DNA of 7,465 nt from Pollutimonas bauzanensis_A (GTDB lineage Bacteria > Pseudomonadota > Gammaproteobacteria > Burkholderiales > Burkholderiaceae_B). A program made the translations under genes and the position numbers. This document shows, in pieces, positions 6,597 to 7,465 of the stretch; the first letter of the stretch is position 1; every line of letters begins with the position of its first letter. Below the pieces are notes generated by a model. That model searched no databases. It was not told the DNA's origin and worked only from the letters and a program-made list of their open reading frames with translations. The stretch is from positions 1-7,465 of the forward strand of contig NZ_JBEBUX010000173.1 in the NCBI RefSeq assembly GCF_040393045.1, given 5' to 3'.

Positions 6597-6619
6597 TATT
6601 CATTACGGTTTTATGAATA
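6597..6619. repeat. Inverted repeat TATTCAT/ATGAATA
   Basis: Perfect 7-bp arms at 6597-6603 and 6613-6619 flank a 9-base spacer. The arms are AT-rich and it is followed by a G-run rather than a T-run, so it is unlikely to be a terminator. An operator or chance are both possible. Confidence 0.45.
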
Positions 6620-6628
6620 GGGGGCGGG

Positions 6629-6663
6629 TTATCCCCAGGGTTGCTAACAGAAATTGGGGATAA
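6629..6663. repeat. Inverted repeat TTATCCCCA/TGGGGATAA
   Basis: Perfect 9-bp arms at 6629-6637 and 6655-6663 flank a 17-base spacer. A transcript would fold into a stable stem with a large loop. Each arm is one base from the DnaA box TTATCCACA, but this is probably incidental. Confidence 0.55.
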
Positions 6664-6678
6664 GTCAGGCCGTCCCTT

Positions 6679-6701
6679 GCGCGTTACTTCTTGTAAGGCG
6701 C
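6679..6701. repeat. Imperfect hairpin GCGCGTTAC/GTAAGGCGC
   Basis: Nine-base arms at 6679-6687 and 6693-6701 pair with one mismatch around a TTCTT loop. An outer GGCC pair (6668-6671 with 6702-6705) may extend the fold. It is not followed by a T-run, so it is not a clear terminator. Confidence 0.4.
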
Positions 6702-6753
6702 GGCCAGATAAAAGTGATTAGAATCGCAGCCGGTTCCACTTTTTGAGATATAC

Positions 6754-6903
6754 ATGAAATTAGTTGCCCTGCTTGCCTTTACGGTTGTCGTCCTATCTGG
6801 ATGTGCGGTGTATACGCCATCTGGATCGGTTGTTGTTGATCCGCATGGAGGCGATCGCGGCGGGTTCTGTCCTCCAGGACAGGCTAAGAAAGGCAACTGC
6901 TAA
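6754..6903 (+). CDS. Tiny lipoprotein, 49 aa, with CPPGQAKKGNC tail
   Basis: The product starts MKLVALLAFTVVVLSGCAVY, a textbook lipoprotein signal with lipobox LSGC and the lipidated Cys at residue 17. Ala at +2 predicts outer-membrane sorting under the usual rule. The mature part is about 33 residues and ends with FCPPGQAKKGNC. I recognise this CPPGQAKKGxC tail as recurring in short exported proteins of proteobacteria, whose function is unknown. The two tail cysteines (39 and 49) could form a periplasmic disulfide. The Shine-Dalgarno is weak (TTGAGA about 8 bases upstream), so expression may be modest. The gene is convergent with the minus-strand gene ending at 6915, with an 11-base gap and no room for a separate terminator. 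Confidence 0.83.
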   Translation: MKLVALLAFTVVVLSGCAVYTPSGSVVVDPHGGDRGGFCPPGQAKKGNC

Positions 6904-6914
6904 GATAGTCAGGC

Positions 6915-7139
6915 TTACGGCAGCATTTGAAACACCTTATCCACACCAGATCTATCCGTGTGCCTTAGCCACACCGTCCCGCAATTAACGCAACAGTACT
7001 GGCGCTCGATGTTTCCACAGTATGTTTCCGGCGGGATAAGCCGCAGGAGGATCATGGAGGTGTGAGGCTTCACTTCGCAGGGCTGGCGTGACAGCGCCAG
7101 GCAGGCAGGGCAGGTTGATACCGAGTCTGTATAGTTCAT
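6915..7139 (-). CDS. Small double-CxxC (zinc-ribbon-like) protein, paralogue 2
   Basis: From the ATG at 7139 the protein has 74 aa and two CxxC pairs: C10-x2-C13 in STCPACLAL and C50-x2-C53 in RQYCCVNCGTVW. Extra Cys stand at 21, 41 and 49. A TTG at 7166 would give 83 aa, but the ATG places the first pair at exactly the same residue numbers as in the gene at 4413-4637 and gives the same total length, so I prefer it. The RQYxCxxCxTVW block and the C-terminal FQMLP (FKLVP in the other copy) support paralogy; the middle segment has diverged. There is no signal peptide. No strong Shine-Dalgarno precedes the start; TACTCT lies just upstream, as in the other copy. The gene is divergent from the one at 7312. 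Function is unknown. Confidence 0.72.
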   Translation of the reverse strand: MNYTDSVSTCPACLALSRQPCEVKPHTSMILLRLIPPETYCGNIERQYCCVNCGTVWLRHTDRSGVDKVFQMLP

Positions 7140-7311
7140 GCATAAAGAGTATCGTAAAACGAGCAATTCTGAGTAATACTGTTTTCTTTTGTAGTGTTTT
7201 GATTTATATAGAAAAGAAATCGTGCTTGTTTCAAATCGGCGTAAGATTTCTATGTTTTTGATCGAAGAAGCTTTATGCTCTTTGCGTCCAACAAAGGTAA
7301 GGGATTGTGTA
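7140..7311. promoter_or_regulatory. AT-rich divergent intergenic region
   Basis: These 172 bases separate the divergent genes at 7139 (minus) and 7312 (plus), so they should hold the promoters of both. The stretch 7179-7220 is strongly AT-rich. A -10-like TAAGAT occurs at 7242-7247, but I could not pair it with a good -35. No operator palindrome stands out. Confidence 0.35.
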
Positions 7312-7465
7312 ATGAAACGACGTACTGCTTTGATTGCTTCACTTATTGCGGGTAGCGCACTGGTCTTCGGCGTTCAAGCAGCACCGCCTGAAGGCAAAGG
7401 GCAGAGCCAGAATGCGGGTCGCTCAGACAAAGGCGGTAATGGCAATTCGAACAAAAGCAATTCGA
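7312..7465 (+). CDS. Secreted Gly/Asn/Lys-rich protein, 5' part only
   Basis: The window ends after 51 codons, so this gene is incomplete. The N-terminus MKRRTALIASLIAGSALVFG with Ala-rich VQA-A at 22-24 is a standard Sec signal peptide, with likely cleavage after residue 23. The mature start APPEGKGQSQNAGRSDKGGNGNSN is low-complexity and basic. This start is typical of exported proteins such as the CigR or RcnB-like families, which begin with Pro/Gly/Lys-rich linkers before a C-terminal domain. That domain is outside the window, so the family call is only a guess. AAGGG about 8 bases before the ATG may serve as Shine-Dalgarno. It is divergent from the double-CxxC gene at 6915-7139. Confidence 0.75.
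   Translation, partial: MKRRTALIASLIAGSALVFGVQAAPPEGKGQSQNAGRSDKGGNGNSNKSNS

Larger units (their letters stand above)
6547..6753. other. Gene-free stretch with three inverted repeats
   Basis: I see no convincing gene in these 207 bases. They contain three successive inverted repeats, listed separately, two of them perfect. No classical T-run terminator follows the lipoprotein gene. The stretch could hold a structured 3' untranslated region, a small RNA or an unrecognised repeat element; nothing in it decides among these. Confidence 0.5.

Noticed and set aside
6937..6945. Perfect DnaA box TTATCCACA, with two near-boxes at 6629-6637 and 6655-6663
   Set aside because: The perfect box is inside a coding gene, the others each have a mismatch, and there is no AT-rich unwinding region, dnaA/dnaN neighbour or box cluster to suggest an origin.
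1..7465. CRISPR array, transposon, integrase, tRNA or rRNA
   Set aside because: No regularly spaced direct repeats, transposase or integrase motifs, terminal inverted repeats, or tRNA/rRNA-like sequence were seen on either strand.

Overview
The window looks like chromosomal DNA of a proteobacterium, most likely a betaproteobacterium of the Burkholderiales (Alcaligenaceae-like). The reasons are the imuA-imuB-dnaE2 gene order, the style of the ImuA and ImuB proteins, and the small lipoproteins. This placement is from recognition only; no search was possible.

Left half, about 1-3960, minus strand: a damage-inducible mutagenesis cassette. Reading leftwards from its promoter, it holds imuA (3918 to 3205), imuB (3275 to 1830) and the first 607 codons of dnaE2 (1821 to the window edge). 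imuA and imuB overlap by 71 bases, and dnaE2 begins 8 bases after imuB stops, so the three look like one translationally coupled operon. A LexA box with perfect CTGT-N8-ACAG arms lies 19 bases upstream of the imuA start. In the accepted model, DnaE2 is the error-prone polymerase, ImuB is a catalytically dead Y-family protein that recruits it to the beta clamp, and ImuA is a RecA-like accessory protein. Together they perform SOS translesion synthesis.

Right half, about 4050-7465: an island of short, mostly uncharacterised genes that looks more AT-rich by eye. Plus-strand genes are a 100-aa helical protein divergent from imuA, a 196-aa multi-pass membrane protein, a 56-aa YodC/DUF2158-type protein with a clear terminator, a 69-aa conserved-looking protein, a 57-aa zinc-ribbon-like protein, two tiny lipoproteins (45 and 49 aa), and the start of a secreted Gly/Asn/Lys-rich protein cut by the window end. 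Two minus-strand genes, 4413-4637 and 6915-7139, encode small double-CxxC proteins that appear to be paralogues and bracket the island. Several of these genes are under 60 codons and easily missed.

No RNA gene, CRISPR array, transposase or integrase was seen. The most promising leads are the paralogous CxxC pair, the unknown gene divergent from the LexA-controlled operon, and a gene-free stretch at 6547-6753 carrying three successive inverted repeats. None of this proves a new system.
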